Shown here in pieces: positions 1 to 11,804 of a stretch of DNA of 62,339 nt. Both the position numbers and the translations under genes were made by a program. This DNA comes from Gnetum montanum (taxonomy: Eukaryota; Streptophyta; Gnetopsida; Gnetales; Gnetaceae), in assembly GCA_015680685.1 (NCBI GenBank), contig MNCI01002773.1, positions 199,201 to 261,539 of the forward strand, in the 5' to 3' direction. Position 1 is the stretch's first letter, and each line of letters begins with the position of its first letter. The notes under the pieces were generated by a model. That model saw only the letters and a program-made list of their open reading frames with translations. It had not been told where the DNA came from and did no database searches.

Positions 1-140
1 AGTAACTACTCTAATAATTAGAATAATTGCTAGAGTAACCGCTAGAGTAACCACTCTAATAATTAGAGTAACTACTAGAGTAACCACTATAGTAACCACT
101 CTAATAATTAGAGTAATTTCTAGAGTAACTGCTCTCATCA
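1..140. repeat. Short tandem repeats, 12-bp and 21-bp monomers
   Basis: Two monomers alternate: a 12-mer of the form AGTAACCGCTAG and a 21-mer that adds CTCTAATAATTAG. Nearly every unit starts AGTAA and ends in TAG. The array is cut by the window start, so its full length is unknown. No coding potential is seen. It lies upstream of the element A LTR remnant and could be an independent microsatellite-like array. Confidence 0.85.
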
Positions 141-561
141 ATATTGATTAAAGCACACACAAACAAATTCTTGAAAAATGGCTACCTCTCATGTGTCATG
201 GAGCCACCACTAACCAAAAAAATACTTATGAATTGAGGGTTATTGGCATGAGCATTAAAAGGGATCAAAACAACTCCAAATCATATATGTCAATGATAAT
301 CCTTTATATTTTGAACATATATTTCTCTTGCACCAAGATGAACACCTCTAATGGAGAGTTCCTTATGACAACATTATTTTGCATTTAAATATATCCATCT
401 CCTCCATGCTCCAAGATGTACTAACTAGGATAAGAATTAGCCACATAGATTATCCTCTAACTAAGAAACTTATCAAGACTTATATGTATGCTGTTGCACA
501 ACACAACATAGACAAAAGAATTGACTTGTAGCATGGATAATTAATGAACCATCAATAAGAT

Positions 562-1070
562 ATGTTGTGTTGACATAGCCCCCATCAATGTATCTTATGA
601 CGTGCTAACACTGCTATGTTGATGCTAATGTAGGCATTGCCTATATAAGTGTGCATACACCTCACATTTATGACACCTTTTTAGTCATAGCCTTAGCCAA
701 ATTCTTACAGTTTCTTTTTGTGAAAGTTAGAATATTTTCACTCTAAGTGCTCACAATATGGATCTAAGTGATTGTATGACATTTTATTCTAGTGCATCTA
801 TACCAAGACACATTTGCATGGATGACAATAAAATCAAGATTTCTTCTATCCATTACAACATTTAGACTAGCATAATTCTACCTTTTTACAATTTAATTTA
901 CATGCAATTTGCTTTCTCATTATCAAGTAATTAATCTTTTTGTTCATAAGCAACGTAAGTATAACCACTTTGAGCATAATATATTAATGCTTGGTAATCC
1001 CATCCATGGATACTTGGTATGCCTAGTAGAATACACTTGATAGGACTAAAAGAACTACTGGTGAGAAACC
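562..1070 (+). mobile_element. Element A: 5' LTR remnant (Ty3/gypsy)
   Basis: This stretch aligns with the LTR of element B at 49,739-50,290. Shared landmarks, in order, are the TATA region, TTAGCCAAATTCTTNNAGTTT (near 695 and 49,910), AAAGTTAGAAT, CCACTTTGAGCATA (near 966 and 50,200) and CTTGGTAATCC. The last 300 bp of the LTR and the primer binding site seen in B are missing here. Sequence homologous to the B leader and gag starts at once, near 1,080. No matching 3' LTR follows. The left boundary is approximate. Confidence 0.7.
642..649 (+). promoter_or_regulatory. TATA box of element A LTR
   Basis: TATATAAG lies at the position matching TATAAATAAG in the element B LTR (49,859). The following sequence (LTR R/U5) is homologous between the two elements. 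It is probably the old Pol II promoter of the element. Confidence 0.5.
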
Positions 1071-2001
1071 TTAGTAGCTAAAAGTTGTTTACACATATTT
1101 GAATCCCTATGATTTTGATTTCACCTTCGTTCTCCATCAAGATGAATAATTACGCTAGAAGGACATGGAGGATAACATTTTATTACCTCCCAATTGGTTT
1201 GTTCCTACCATATGTATGGCCAATCTCATAAAGGTATGAATTGACTCATGAGGCCTAGAGTATGAGGTAATAGACCATACCTTTAGAGACTATTAGCTTT
1301 CAAAAGTCTAGCTTAGAAAAACTCAACGTATGGAGGCATGCCATGAAGCCTCCAAGGATAAGAGAATATTGAAACCATTATTTATACAATTATAGAAAGA
1401 GAAAGATGATTTTTTCCCAAGGCTATCTCAATATACAGATTCTTCTACTTTTGTTGAGGATGACACACTTCACCAATAGTTGTAATCAACCTTGGATAAC
1501 AACCAAGGTGAGGAGAGGATAAAGTTCAAAATCCAAAGAACCTCAAGACAAAGATCTCCTAGTCATCAATCTAAGAAAAAAGAGAAAGAAAAAGAAAAGG
1601 AGAAAGAAAAAGAAAAGGACCATAGGAGAATGATTGGTAGGCATCACTCTCCTAGTCCTTTACCTTCACTATCCTCCTCATCATCAAACTTGGATAGGAG
1701 GAGTTGTGGCTGAGATAGAAGAAGGACCAATTAGAATTGAGATGGAGATGATTGGAAGTCCCATCATGATGATGGGAACTAGGAGCATAGGCAATTACAA
1801 GAGGAAGAGGAGCATCATTGGGAACAAAGGCACAATAGGTTTCATCATAGAAGACATGACTATGATAGGGGCCACCATGAACACAATGACTATGATGAAC
1901 CATTTTTGGCTACCAGGAATATGCTTAATATTTTAGAAGCAATTTGAATTCCTAGCAGGCATTAAAGGGATAGCAAAATTAAATGGTTTGACATGAAAAA
2001 T

Positions 2002-2595
2002 ATTCCTAAATTTGAAGGAGAATATAATGCTAATCCTCAACATCATTTATAGGTCTACCATTGATGCCTATACCTTATAGAACATTAAGAATAAGTGGCA
2101 AAAGTTCAAATTGTTCCCAATGATACCCATCAAAAAATTTGAAAGTTGGTACTAGTTCTTAGAGTTGAAATCCATTTGTAGATGAAGTACAATGTTGGGG
2201 CTATTCAATGATAAGTACCAAATATACTCCAGAGTATCTAACTTAAGGAAATAGATCTAAGGATGGAAATAGGGTAATCATAAATCCTTGGATGCATGAT
2301 TACCTAAATTTGAAGGAGGATATAATGTTGATCTTCAGCATTATCTACAAACTTACCAGGATGCCTATGCCTTATAGAACATTAAGAATGAGTGAAAAAA
2401 GCTTAAATTGTTCCCATGGACATTCATCAAAGAAGCAAAAAGTTGGTATTAGTCCTTGGAGTCAAAATCCATTCGTAGATGAAGTACAATATTAGAGCTA
2501 TTTAATGATAAGTATTAAATGTACTCTAGAGTGTCCAACTTGAGGAAACAAATCCAAGGATGTAAATAGGGTAATTATGAATTCTTGGATGCATC
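2002..2595 (+). repeat. 297-bp tandem duplication inside element A gag
   Basis: Two adjacent copies of about 297 bp (2,002-2,298 and 2,299-2,595). Landmarks recur at constant spacing: CCTAAATTTGAAGGAG at 2,005 and 2,303, CTTATAGAACATTAAGAAT at 2,074 and 2,371, and GGATGCAT at 2,290 and 2,587. Each copy encodes the Gag core (about 99 codons). Element B has this segment once (51,968-52,265). The copies differ at many sites, so the duplication is old. Confidence 0.9.
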
Positions 2596-2814
2596 CTTGG
2601 GTAGGTACTACTCTCTCTTACACTAATTTCTAGGACATGGATTTTCTTAAAGGGAGTAGCTTTGCATATTATAGATGTGCTCCAAAACAAAACAAGAGAA
2701 ACTCTTGGAGTCTATGCCCAAGGAAGACCTTTTGAAATGAGAGCCCATTAGATTCAAAGGTTGATTAATTAGGTGGCAAAGGAAGAAGGAGAGCTAAACA
2801 AACAAGAAAGTGTA

Positions 2815-2948
2815 GATTGAGAAGACAACGACTTACAACTATATAATTAAGCATTTAGGAATATTAACAACTTAGGTAAGTAGGTCCATGGAATTTGACC
2901 AAATTGCATGTGAACACTTATTATTCATATGGTTGGACATAAGAATAT
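2815..2948 (+). other. LTR 3'-end fragment displaced into gag
   Basis: The segment matches the last part of the element B LTR (about 50,459-50,583). Landmarks are AGAAGACAAYGA, then AATTTGACCAAATTGCATGT against AGTTTGACCGAATCGTGTGT, then TATTCATATGGTTGG against TATTCGTATGGTTGG. Differences are nearly all transitions. On both sides the sequence is gag (matching B around 52,485 and 52,495). It therefore looks like an insertion of LTR sequence into coding sequence. Confidence 0.75.
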
Positions 2949-3750
2949 AATAGGGACCCCTCCATTCAAAAAAGGAAGGTGCATTTCTATGATTCAAAGG
3001 AGGAAGCAATGCTAGATAAAGTTATGCAAAGGAAAACCTTATTGATTCAAAAATCTATTACTAAAATATCGGTCAAGGTGAACAAAATGTGGGACTCCTT
3101 AGATGAGAAGTTTCAAACTGCTCTAAAAATTATGAAGGAGAAGATAAAGTAGGAAAGTAGAGATAGAGACAAAAGGATAAGAAAAGATACAAGTAGGGAT
3201 TACTATCACTAGAAAGGTAAGGTTACAATGGTTGATGAGGTTCTAGGCTCAGAAATAGATGATGATGAATTTAACATCTATGAATATGAACATTTCAAGG
3301 AACATTGTTTGTAGTATCACATCTACAAGAATTTGGGTTATACGCATCAAATCCAAAATTGGCAAGAAAGAAACCACCTAAATATATTGCCTTGTCCACA
3401 AGGCAATTATAGGTAGTAGTTTTACCTAGCACAGTATTACCCAAGTAAAGCACCACCTCAACCTTAGGAGTAGTATCAACAATGAAAAAATCCATAGTTG
3501 TGGAAGATGCTACCACTATGGTAAAAATATCCTTATTGATAGTTGAACCCTTATGGATATGATTTCTAGCAACATGTATATTGTTAGGATGTGAAATAAC
3601 GAACTTTTTACTTGATTCTTTAAAAGTGTTTGGATTGAGATAGGTAGTTGTGAGCTCATACAATCCATAGTCACCTGTAGGTCATATTCATGGGACAAGA
3701 GCTAGACCTTTTATTATGAGAATGATCCTCATGAACTCTAGAAGGAAAAG

Positions 3751-5139
3751 TGTCTATCCTACAATCAATAGAAGTAAAATTAAGAAGGCAAAGGAGAGAG
3801 GAATAAGTCAAGTTAATTGCAAAAAGAGATGGGGCTCCACATGAAAGTTGAATTCAAGTTTGATGATCAACTGTAAGTTCATGTGACTTGCACTAGCTCG
3901 CAATCCACAGAATTTCTACTAGTTGTGGATCATAGCCAACCATAATTTATTTCTAAATAGAAAATAGGAATTCATTAGTGTGAGGCCCTACTACTCACAC
4001 CTCTACCATAGCCCATGGTCCTCTAAGCCTAATTGGTTACTTGATTGCTAGGATTTGAATATTCGAGTGTTGGAAATAGTTCATCAAGACTATTGATCAC
4101 AATTACTAGCAGTGGTTAATTAGCTTCATAATTCTTCGTCAAACTACAAGATGCAACCTAGCTGTGATTGCTCATAGTTAGGTTACATTTGTTAACCAAA
4201 TGTTATTCTAACAATTAATTGAAGTCATTTTAGTATTGAATCAAAGTGAAATTATAAAGTATTTACCAAAATAAGAAAGGAGGACATGGAATAAGAAATG
4301 ATGAGAAGATAGATAAAAGAGTTTCTTGAATAGATATATAATTTAGAGTGAATTGGAATTATTCCATTGGATTACATTACTTTGTATTAGAGATTTTGAA
4401 TAATAAGATAGTTGTTTCTTTCTTGCTTAAGAGTGAATTCATGTTGAGCATTCTTCACCATAATTTTGGCACTTAATCCCTCACAACTTGCAATCCCTCA
4501 TTTGATTGACTTCCACACTTCTATATTGGAAGAACACGAGAAATAAACCAAAATTTTGATGTTGTTGTGATAGTTGTGGGTTACAATGATACTTTCTCAA
4601 ATTTAAAATTTGTACATTTTCTATTTTTTTTTGTTCAATTATTCTATGTATTTATCCTAATCAGTTGTTCAATTTATGTATGTTAGAATTGTTATAATTT
4701 CAAGTGACGTTGATCAATTTACAAATGTTTCTTCTTGATTTGGAAATAATGATAATTGATAAAACACTTGTTAACACAACGATTCTTGTAGTAGATTATT
4801 ATTTTGTTGTTTTTCTTTTATTTTTCTTCTTTGATGATCATTTCACTATAGGTTTATGGTTTGGATTCATGAGAAAGGTTAAATATTGGTTTGTGATATA
4901 GTACATTCATCATACGTACCCCAGAAAATAACTAAAAAGATTCTAATGTCATTAGAATAACCATCTTCATCAAGAAGTTCTAGAAGTCAACAAGGGAAAA
5001 GTTTATTAAGGGAAGGAGGACCATCAATTTCATAGGTATATCCATAAACTCCAGCAAGTATAGGCACTAGGGTCAATGTAGTAGATCAACTTAACACCCT
5101 AATTACCCTAACTACTAGTGGAACTTAGTTTTTAGTCCT
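3751..5139. other. No recognisable gene
   Basis: AT-rich sequence with only short chance frames. The stretch at 4,250-4,660 has runs of T/A and no homology that I can see to the other elements in the window. It may include flanking sequence or the LTR/leader of element H, but I found no PBS. Confidence 0.5.
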
Positions 5140-6700
5140 ATTTTCTAAAGCTACCCAACCTAATCAAGTATCCATGATTATTGGTATGCCTATTGGATTT
5201 GGATTTAGTAAATCAATTCTAAATTCTATGAGTTAATTAGGTTCTGACCCTCCCACAAAATCCACCTTTTCTTTAACTACACAAATGGTTAGTCCATCTT
5301 CTTTTAATTAATCTACCCCCATAAGTTAGTGTTATGTATAATTACGATACTTCCAATAATCCCTCTGACATTTTTCATTAGCAAAAATTGCATCAATAAC
5401 ATCTATAAGCCACTCAACAAACCTTGTTAAATGCTTTGACTTAGGCTGCTCAAAATACATGGCCATGTTCGCCCAAGCAACTAGTCTCTCACTCTCTTCC
5501 CATACCAACACAAGTGCCTATTAAATCAACTATTTATCCTCCTATTTCTCAATTTGGGTAACCTACTATATATATGAACTATCCTAATATGGCTTAGATT
5601 CATTAACCAATAACACAGCCTACCATTCCTTTTAATTCACAATTTGTTCCCATGTCTTGTACCACAACTGTTTTATTGCCAACACTATATAGAACCACAT
5701 TTATGCAAGTGCCCCAATAACCTTATTCTAACACAAAATCATTGATGAATATTTCCCAAAGTATATAACATATATTGAATATGGAAGCTACTCAAACACA
5801 ATCTATGCTTCAATCACAAATTCCACAACAATGACTTCCACAAATACCACATCCTTTGCCTCATCATTTAGTACCTCTAGGCAACTAGTTTAATTAATTT
5901 TTATAATTTCAAAATCAAGTTCCTTATTAGGGAATGTCTAATCAACTTTTGTTAAAAGATTTAATGGGGAGGAAATTAACTAGTGCACTTTCCCCTCTTT
6001 TGTTGCCTATTGGACAAGATGTTGAAATTAATAATTTAGTAACCTTTTCCTAATTTTATGGTACAGATGAAAAATATTCATACCATCATATACAAGATTT
6101 TGAAACATTGATAGTCAATGTTACGAAACATACTAAAGGAAGTGTCTTTCCCTTTAATTTTAGAGATTGTGCATTATCATGGTATCAATCATTAGAACAT
6201 TATTCTATTCACTCCTAGGAAGAGTTTGAGGATGACTTTTTAAATAGTTTTTTATCTTCTAAAAAATTGATTAGTATAAAAAATAACTTTCATGCTTTTG
6301 ACAAAAAGAAAATGAGACTTATGAATAGGCTTGGGAGCATTTTAAGAACATAAGGGTAAGGAACCCTAATCATGACTTTTTAGAGTGTTAATTGCTAGGA
6401 TTTTTTCTTAATGGTTTAACACCTACTACATAGTAAAGTATTGATTTTTCTTATGATGGCATAATCATGTAAAAGGCACTAGAAGTAGCATTTGATGTAT
6501 TAGATCAAATAGTGGATCAGAGTAAGATTTGACCTATTAATAAAAATGCCAATATATTGGAAAATACTGTGATGATAGGTTTGGAAAAACAAATTGAAGA
6601 GGTTAATAAGAAATTGTCATCTTTATCTATGCCTTCTAATACTATTGTGCAGGGCCAATCTTCTGAATTCCAAAAGCATCAACTAACGTGACTCAATACC
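5140..6700 (+). pseudogene. gag: Element H: Ty3/gypsy gag remnant
   Basis: Decayed Gag of a Ty3 element distinct from A/B and C/D/E. An N-terminal low-complexity part rich in Thr, Pro, Gln and Ser (about 5,150-5,940) is followed by a clear Retrotrans_gag core from about 6,000. Readable motifs are FYGTDEKYSYHHIQDFE, then FNFRDCALSWYQSLEHYSIH, then EEFEDDFLNSF, then AWEHFKNIRVRNPNHDFLE (frameshifted), then LLGFFLNGL. In-frame TAG codons interrupt it, for example before EEFEDD, where family members usually have Trp. No zinc knuckle, protease or polymerase is seen downstream. The next recognisable sequence is the truncated 5' LTR of element C at 7,387, so H was probably cut by that insertion or by deletion. 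The start is uncertain. Confidence 0.7.
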
Positions 6701-7065
6701 GTCATGCCTTTACATATGGATGGTTTACATCAAAATTAAATGAATTATGAAGATGCTCAATCACTTTTGGTGTCAGTAGCATCATTATTAGCATCTCTTT
6801 TTGGTGATGTGTCTTGGGTAGTGGTTTGATGTTAATCTCCATAGAGGTAGGCAGCTGAAAAGTATCCTCCTTGCTATCGGTAATCCTGGAAAGTGAATTA
6901 TATTAGTAAAGCTCTAGTGACATAGGATACCTGTGATTTTAAAAAAAATATTTAAGAATTTCATCTTTTGTCATTGTCAAGACATCTTGATACCATGCAA
7001 GTTGCCATAGAGCTTCATAGTCTAGCTATTGACCGAAGCTAGTTGTTAGGAGATATGTTGGTGAC

Positions 7066-7395
7066 TTATCCCTGAACATGTGTCATGCCTACGATTGAAG
7101 AGAGCCAAAAAAAAAAGAAATCTCCATGTTCTTCCTTGTTAATGCGATGACATAAATTCATTAGAAAAGAAGCATCAAAATATTTTGGTTTATGTTCATA
7201 ACGGGACCACCATGACCAAAACTCAGTATCAGGGTTTCTTTGAGGCATTGGGAGATTCATGGTTATGTGATATACATGGCAATTAGCAGGTTGGTAAAGT
7301 GGCCAATGAATAATACCATTTGGATATAACACATCAAAATCTAAATTTTCCACAATTACATTGGTGAACATTGGTGAACAAAGGTAATCAAACAA
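7066..7395 (-). other. Minus-strand open frame of 109 codons, unknown
   Basis: This frame is longer than expected in such stop-rich DNA, and its composition looks protein-like (FWSWWSRYEHKPKYFDASF, then NLCHRINKEEHGDF). I do not recognise a family. It abuts the truncated left edge of the element C LTR, so it may be an exon or ORF fragment of whatever C inserted into, possibly continuing element E. It could also be chance. The sequence between 6,701 and 7,065 shows nothing recognisable. Confidence 0.3.
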
Positions 7396-7772
7396 AGTTA
7401 ACTATGGCATTTAAGGCTAGTAGCTTCAACAGTCTCCAAACCCCCATTGAAGTGAACCCTTTGCTTCCTTAGGTACCCCATGTATACATTTCTAAGCTCT
7501 CTTTATTTTTATCATAATAAAGTTTACAGTTCTATTTGTTGTGCAAGTTAGCATAGCTTTATTTTTTATTTTGTGCATTTATTTTTTCAAATTGACGTTA
7601 CATTTTATTTTATTACCTTTGTTTACACTCTCTAAGTCTGTGGGTGATCAGCAAGGCCATCCAAGATACCTTGGATCCTATTATCAAAGGTCCTTGGGAT
7701 CTAGGATTAAAGCTATTCCACTTGGGATCTTTGATTTTCCAACAATTGAATTTTCTAGTCACTATAGTTTTC
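7387..7772 (+). repeat. Element C 5' LTR (R/U5 part only)
   Basis: About 370 bp align with 30,890-31,258. Shared landmarks are GGCATTYAAGGCTASTAGCTTCAA, AACCCCCATTGAAGTRAACC, CTCTCTTTATTTTTATCATAATAAA, TTTACACTCTCTAAGTC and CCTTGGGATCTAGG. The homology ends on the left at about 7,387 because U3 and the promoter are lost. On the right it ends just before the PBS. Confidence 0.85.
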
Positions 7773-7791
7773 TGGTGCTAAAAAGAGGACC
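7773..7791 (+). other. Element C primer binding site
   Basis: TGGTGCTAAAAAGAGGACC follows the LTR end directly. The equivalent sites in D (TGGCATTAGAAGTAGTGTC, minus, 17,782-17,764) and E (TAGCACTAGAAGGAGTGG, minus, 41,758-41,741) are recognisably the same motif diverged mainly by transitions. The tRNA is not certain; it resembles the complement of a plant tRNA-Leu 3' end. Confidence 0.6.
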
Positions 7792-8031
7792 TTTGCCAAA
7801 GTTCTATGTCCAATCCTATTGGCCACTATGACAACGTTATTTCCAACTGCAAAACCTTGAATTGATGGCCAAAAATTATCCAACTTTATCAACCTTTTTT
7901 TTTTGCCAAAAGTACCAATGCCACCACCCATCCCCCTATCACCAAAACCTAGTGTGAAGATTGCAAGTGATTTGGGTTTTCAAAAACTTTTCATAGAAAT
8001 TGCTAGAAATTTTAAAGCCAACATTGATGTT

Positions 8032-8150
8032 ATGCAAAACCTTATCCCGCTTCTCCTATGAAAATTTTCCAACAAGGCTAGTGTTAGTGATTCTATCACC
8101 CAAAACCTTATACCCCTCCGCTATGAAAATTTCACAATAAGGCCAATGTT
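8032..8150 (+). repeat. 66-bp tandem repeat in element C leader
   Basis: Two copies of a unit containing CAAAACCTTAT, CTATGAAAATTT and AAGGCYARTGTT lie at about 8,032-8,085 and 8,098-8,150. This is the non-coding leader between PBS and gag. The rest of 7,792-8,550 holds only CT-rich and poly-A/T tracts. Confidence 0.7.
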
Positions 8151-8550
8151 GATGTTTCACCAAGACCAATAAAACTGTGAAAAAAAACAAAATTTTCACC
8201 TTGATTTTTGGCAACAACCATCAGTCCTACAAAGGGAGAGAGATCCCAATACTATGATATTTTTTATCTTACCCTTTATTTCCCCTAAATCTCCTCCCCC
8301 TCCTTTCACCTCTAGCATGGATACTACTACTAGGCCCAACATGGTGGGGGTTTGACATAAAACCTTGGTTTTCTTTCTAAGTAAATGGTATTCTCCCTTT
8401 TTACTACTACCTACACTATATTTTGTAGTTGTAGTGAATAATACTTTGATAGCCATACCCCTTTTTACATTCTAAGAATTGCATTTGCTAGATTTTTTTT
8501 ATTTTGCAAGTTAATTAAACATTTATCAAACCAACTTTAACATCATCAAC

Positions 8551-11327
8551 ATGCCATTTAGCCAATCAATCATTTTACCTTTCAACTTCATTGAGACAGC
8601 ATCCAACCAATAGGTTGTGAGGGTTTATGACCCTAAAGACCTTGCTGTAGCTAAGTGTAGGCAATTACTTAGGCTCAGGGAGTGAAGCATAGCATATTTG
8701 ATGATAAACAAACACCATTACCACTTCATTTGCACCAAAATTTAGGCTGGCATGCTCATTCCCAAAATGGAGGTAGATGCAAAATGAGAGTATGAACTTA
8801 TCCACCATGATGGAAAGGGATATATATCTTCTCCATTCAATAAAATATCATTAAATGATACCTATTTGTGTATTCTTTCTCAATTAATTGAGATGGATGA
8901 AGAGGATGGGAAGGTTAGTTCAGATGAATAATAAGAGGAAGAAGATGAGTTTGGGGCTGACTTTGAACATGAGAACCTCATAGGAGGGCTCTTCCAAAAA
9001 TCGATCCCCAAAGCTACCATGTCCACCTCAAGCCCCCTCACCTATTCCATAGGATAGATTCCTTAGTTCTTGCCTTTCCACTATCCAACCATGTTTGGAT
9101 CTATACTTGTTATAGTGGTACACCAAACAAAATTGGTTTCACAATCGATACCATTCTCCATCTCCATGCATGATTTGCACAGTCATCACTAATGGTTGTG
9201 ACCACCACTCCCTCCTTTTCCACAAAGATGGGACCCATAGTGAAACCTCAAGTGACCCAAGGGTCACATACCCCCTTTTTCCCTTTTGTGTCCCAAATAC
9301 CTACACAAACTTTTTTTTCATTGATTAGCCCCACCTGCAACAATGGTGAGCCAACCCCTCCCTATGATGCCACAACCAATCATGAGGTCACACGCCTTTC
9401 AAATTATATCCCAACCTTTTGTGCAAATCCCACAACCTATGAGGGCACCCCAAGAACTATATCAAGCCTTCCAAATGATCCAAGACTTAAGGGAAGAGTT
9501 ATAGAGGCTCAAGGCTTCCCTATCCCATGCCATCAAAATAATGTATTTCTATCAGGATGATCCTATTAGTCTTGTAATCCCATAACTAAATCTTCCCCTA
9601 GGTGTCCCCATTCCTTAATTTAACAAATACAATAAGGGTAACACCAACTCACACCTTATAATCTTTCACTTTGAGTGCTTATTATTACAAGCCTAGCCAC
9701 ACATGATAGTGCAAATTTTCCCTATGTCTCTCATGGGAAAAATCCTAGAATGGTATTGTGCCTTACTAAGAGGATCCATATCCTCATTGGAAGACCTAAT
9801 TCCATAATTCATTAACCATTTCAAGTACAACTGGAAACCTGATACAACCTTTAGCTAACTAATAAGGGTCAAGTAAGAACCCCTTCAGCCAGTGCAAAAG
9901 TTCATAGAATGATGGAATGCTTTGCTCAATGAGATCTCAGAGCCAATAGCTAAGACACACCTTCTAGCTATACTCAAGTGGGTGGTTAATGACTTTATAA
10001 AGTCAAAAATATACTACTTAGATCCATAGTTACTTAGTTAGGCTTTCTCCTAAACTAAGAACACAAAGGATGCTATAGAAGCTATCCATGACCTTGCCTA
10101 TGTGGCGTACAAAAACCAACACATGTGAAAGGATAAGAAGAGGGGTAGACAAAACAATGTAGTGGTGTCCATTGTGGAAAAGGAGAGCAAAACCATAACC
10201 TATGGGCCAAGAACAAACTAACCCAAGATCCTTGTTGACAATAACCAGCCCTCAATGTCTATGGCCTCTACGTTGACTACTGTTAAGGCTAACTTTAAAT
10301 GCAAAGAGTGTTTGAAGTATACCAAGTTACCATTAGGTACGTTAGAACTCTTTGGCCAACTGTTAAAGAGTGAAAGAATACAATATAAAAAAATGATAGA
10401 AATTTCTAATAAGATACATGAGAGGCTATGTGAGATAGTCAAGGACACCACTCATGCAAGCAAAGATCACCCTCTAGTGCCTAGATACTTCAAACTTGAC
10501 CACTTTTCTCACTACCATCAGCTACTAGATCATGATACTAAATTTTTCTTTATGCTAACATATGACTTGTAGAAGATGATACACAAGGGGGAGCTATTGC
10601 TTGACACCTCTAACCTAGTTAGACCACAAAATCAGTTGATGCACATCTATAAGGACCCATTGAATGTGAAAAAAAGTGCATATACAATAGCAACATTTAA
10701 TGTCAACAATGATCCAAGGCCTATGAGAAAATCATTTGTGATTTAGGTACCTCCTCAAAATGAAAGGGGTTCTTCAACGTTTAATAGTTTGAAGACCCCC
10801 TTTTTTGTAAGGATACCATAACCAATGTCCCCCAAAGGGCCTTTTTTAATCAAAGTTCCCCCTCCCATTTCAACTAAGTCAAGCTGCATAACTGAACAAT
10901 GACCCCCCATGGTAGCCAATGCAATGGCTTCTTCTTCTCAAACAATCAATAATTGCAAGAAATTCCCAACCAAACAACATAAGAAGCATACATAGAAGCA
11001 AAAACATAAAGACAATAAGCAATCTAGGGCATGGAAGGAAGTGGGCCTACAAAGCCCACTCCCATCTCATCCATGTCCATGACTTCTATTACCCTAGTTA
11101 CTTCAATTAGTAAACCACAAGAGAATCCATAGTCCCAAGGGAAGGGGAAAGAGGCTAAGCCACAATAATCGAAACATGAAGTTTGCATTTTGAGACACAT
11201 GGAGGAAGTTAAGAGCAATATAAATGAAATGTCCACAACTAACAACAAAGACTTCCTCAATGCAATGGAATAATCCAAATAGTCGCTAAAGGAAAAGAAT
11301 ACAACCCTTAGCCTATAGGACCTTCTC
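8551..11327 (+). pseudogene. gag: Element C gag
   Basis: Decayed Gag polyprotein. The ATG at 8,551 is chosen because D (16,548) and E (41,183) start the same way, with a short leader and then a VRVYDPKDLAV-type motif. The following part (about 8,900-9,560) is acidic, then Pro/Thr/Ser-rich. The Retrotrans_gag core lies at about 9,680-10,130 with ILEWYCALLRGSISSLEDL, FINHFKYNWKPD, KFIE-WNALLNEISEPIA, then VVNDFIKSKIYYLDP and AIHDLAYVAYKNQH. A C-terminal part reads KMIHKGELLLDTSNLVRPQN and continues to about 10,800. D and E carry the same blocks, so alignment of the three is straightforward. Many stops are TAG. I see no CCHC knuckle. Confidence 0.8.
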
Positions 11328-11804
11328 ATGACTTCCACTACATATCACGAAGCGCTAGTTAAGATGTTGACCTCTATTTCCATTAGCAAGGACATCCCCA
11401 CTAGTGAAGAATCCATTCATGTAGTGATGGTACTTTCTTCACCTAGGGAAGAAATGAAGTTAACATCACTAACATTTCATGACAATGAAATCAAAATGAT
11501 CCCCCAAGATAGCAAAGTAACCAAGGCTCCTCTTTTTATAACAATAAAGATCAAACAACATAAAGTGCATGTAGATGATGGAGCAAAAATGAATACCATC
11601 GTTGAGCATTTAGGCCTAATAGAAGACATACAACACACATCAACATTAGCTATTGAATCCTTTAACAAATTGTGGGTTACTATCAAGGGATCTATCTCTT
11701 TAGACTTTGTGGTAGGGGAACAATTCCCCAAAACAACCAACTTCTTGGTTGTGGAGCAAACCCAAGAATTCAACCTTATCTTGGGAAGATCCTGGCTAGC
11801 TTAA
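11328..11804 (+). pseudogene. PR: Element C aspartic protease
   Basis: Retroviral-type pepsin-like protease that would process Gag-Pol. The 158-codon frame is open. The order fits Tat/Ogre protease: HEALVKMLTSISISKDIP, then LTFHDNEI, then PLFITIKIKQHKVHVDDGAK with the active-site Asp at 11,574 (DDGA in place of the usual DSGA/DNGS), then NLILGRSWLA near the C terminus (the conserved ILGRPWL block). The Ser/Asn-to-Asp change next to the catalytic Asp also occurs in relatives; Lys after GA is unusual. Element E carries the same region on the minus strand (38,437-37,790), including the HVVMV-SSPREEMK block. The frame differs from that of the Gag C-terminus, so a frameshift or recoding lies between them. 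A tail continues, broken, to about 11,960. Confidence 0.8.

Larger units (their letters stand above)
1081..3750 (+). pseudogene. gag: Element A gag (decayed, rearranged)
   Basis: Decayed Ty3 Gag, the capsid/nucleocapsid polyprotein that packages retrotransposon RNA in cytoplasmic particles. It aligns along most of its length with gag of element B (50,738-53,300). The order is an N-terminal part with PYDFDFTFVLHQDE-like residues near 1,110, a Lys/Glu-rich stretch (about 1,573-1,620), a Ser-rich stretch, an Arg/His/Asp-rich stretch (about 1,800-1,900), then the Retrotrans_gag core with a KFEGEYNANPQHH start and ESWYQ-type motif. Stops and frame changes are frequent. Two oddities set it apart from B: the core is tandemly duplicated (2,002-2,595), and a piece of LTR end is inserted at 2,815-2,948. 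No protease or polymerase follows; homology to B fades after about 3,750, so the element is 3'-truncated. Confidence 0.75.

Noticed and set aside
1562-1620. Lys/Glu repeat as a separate coding repeat or microsatellite
   Set aside because: It lies in the frame of element A gag at the place of the basic stretch in element B, so it is part of that gene.
3295-3698. Minus-strand frames of 122 and 60 codons
   Set aside because: They lie antisense to element A gag, and the plus strand aligns with gag of element B there. They are shadows.
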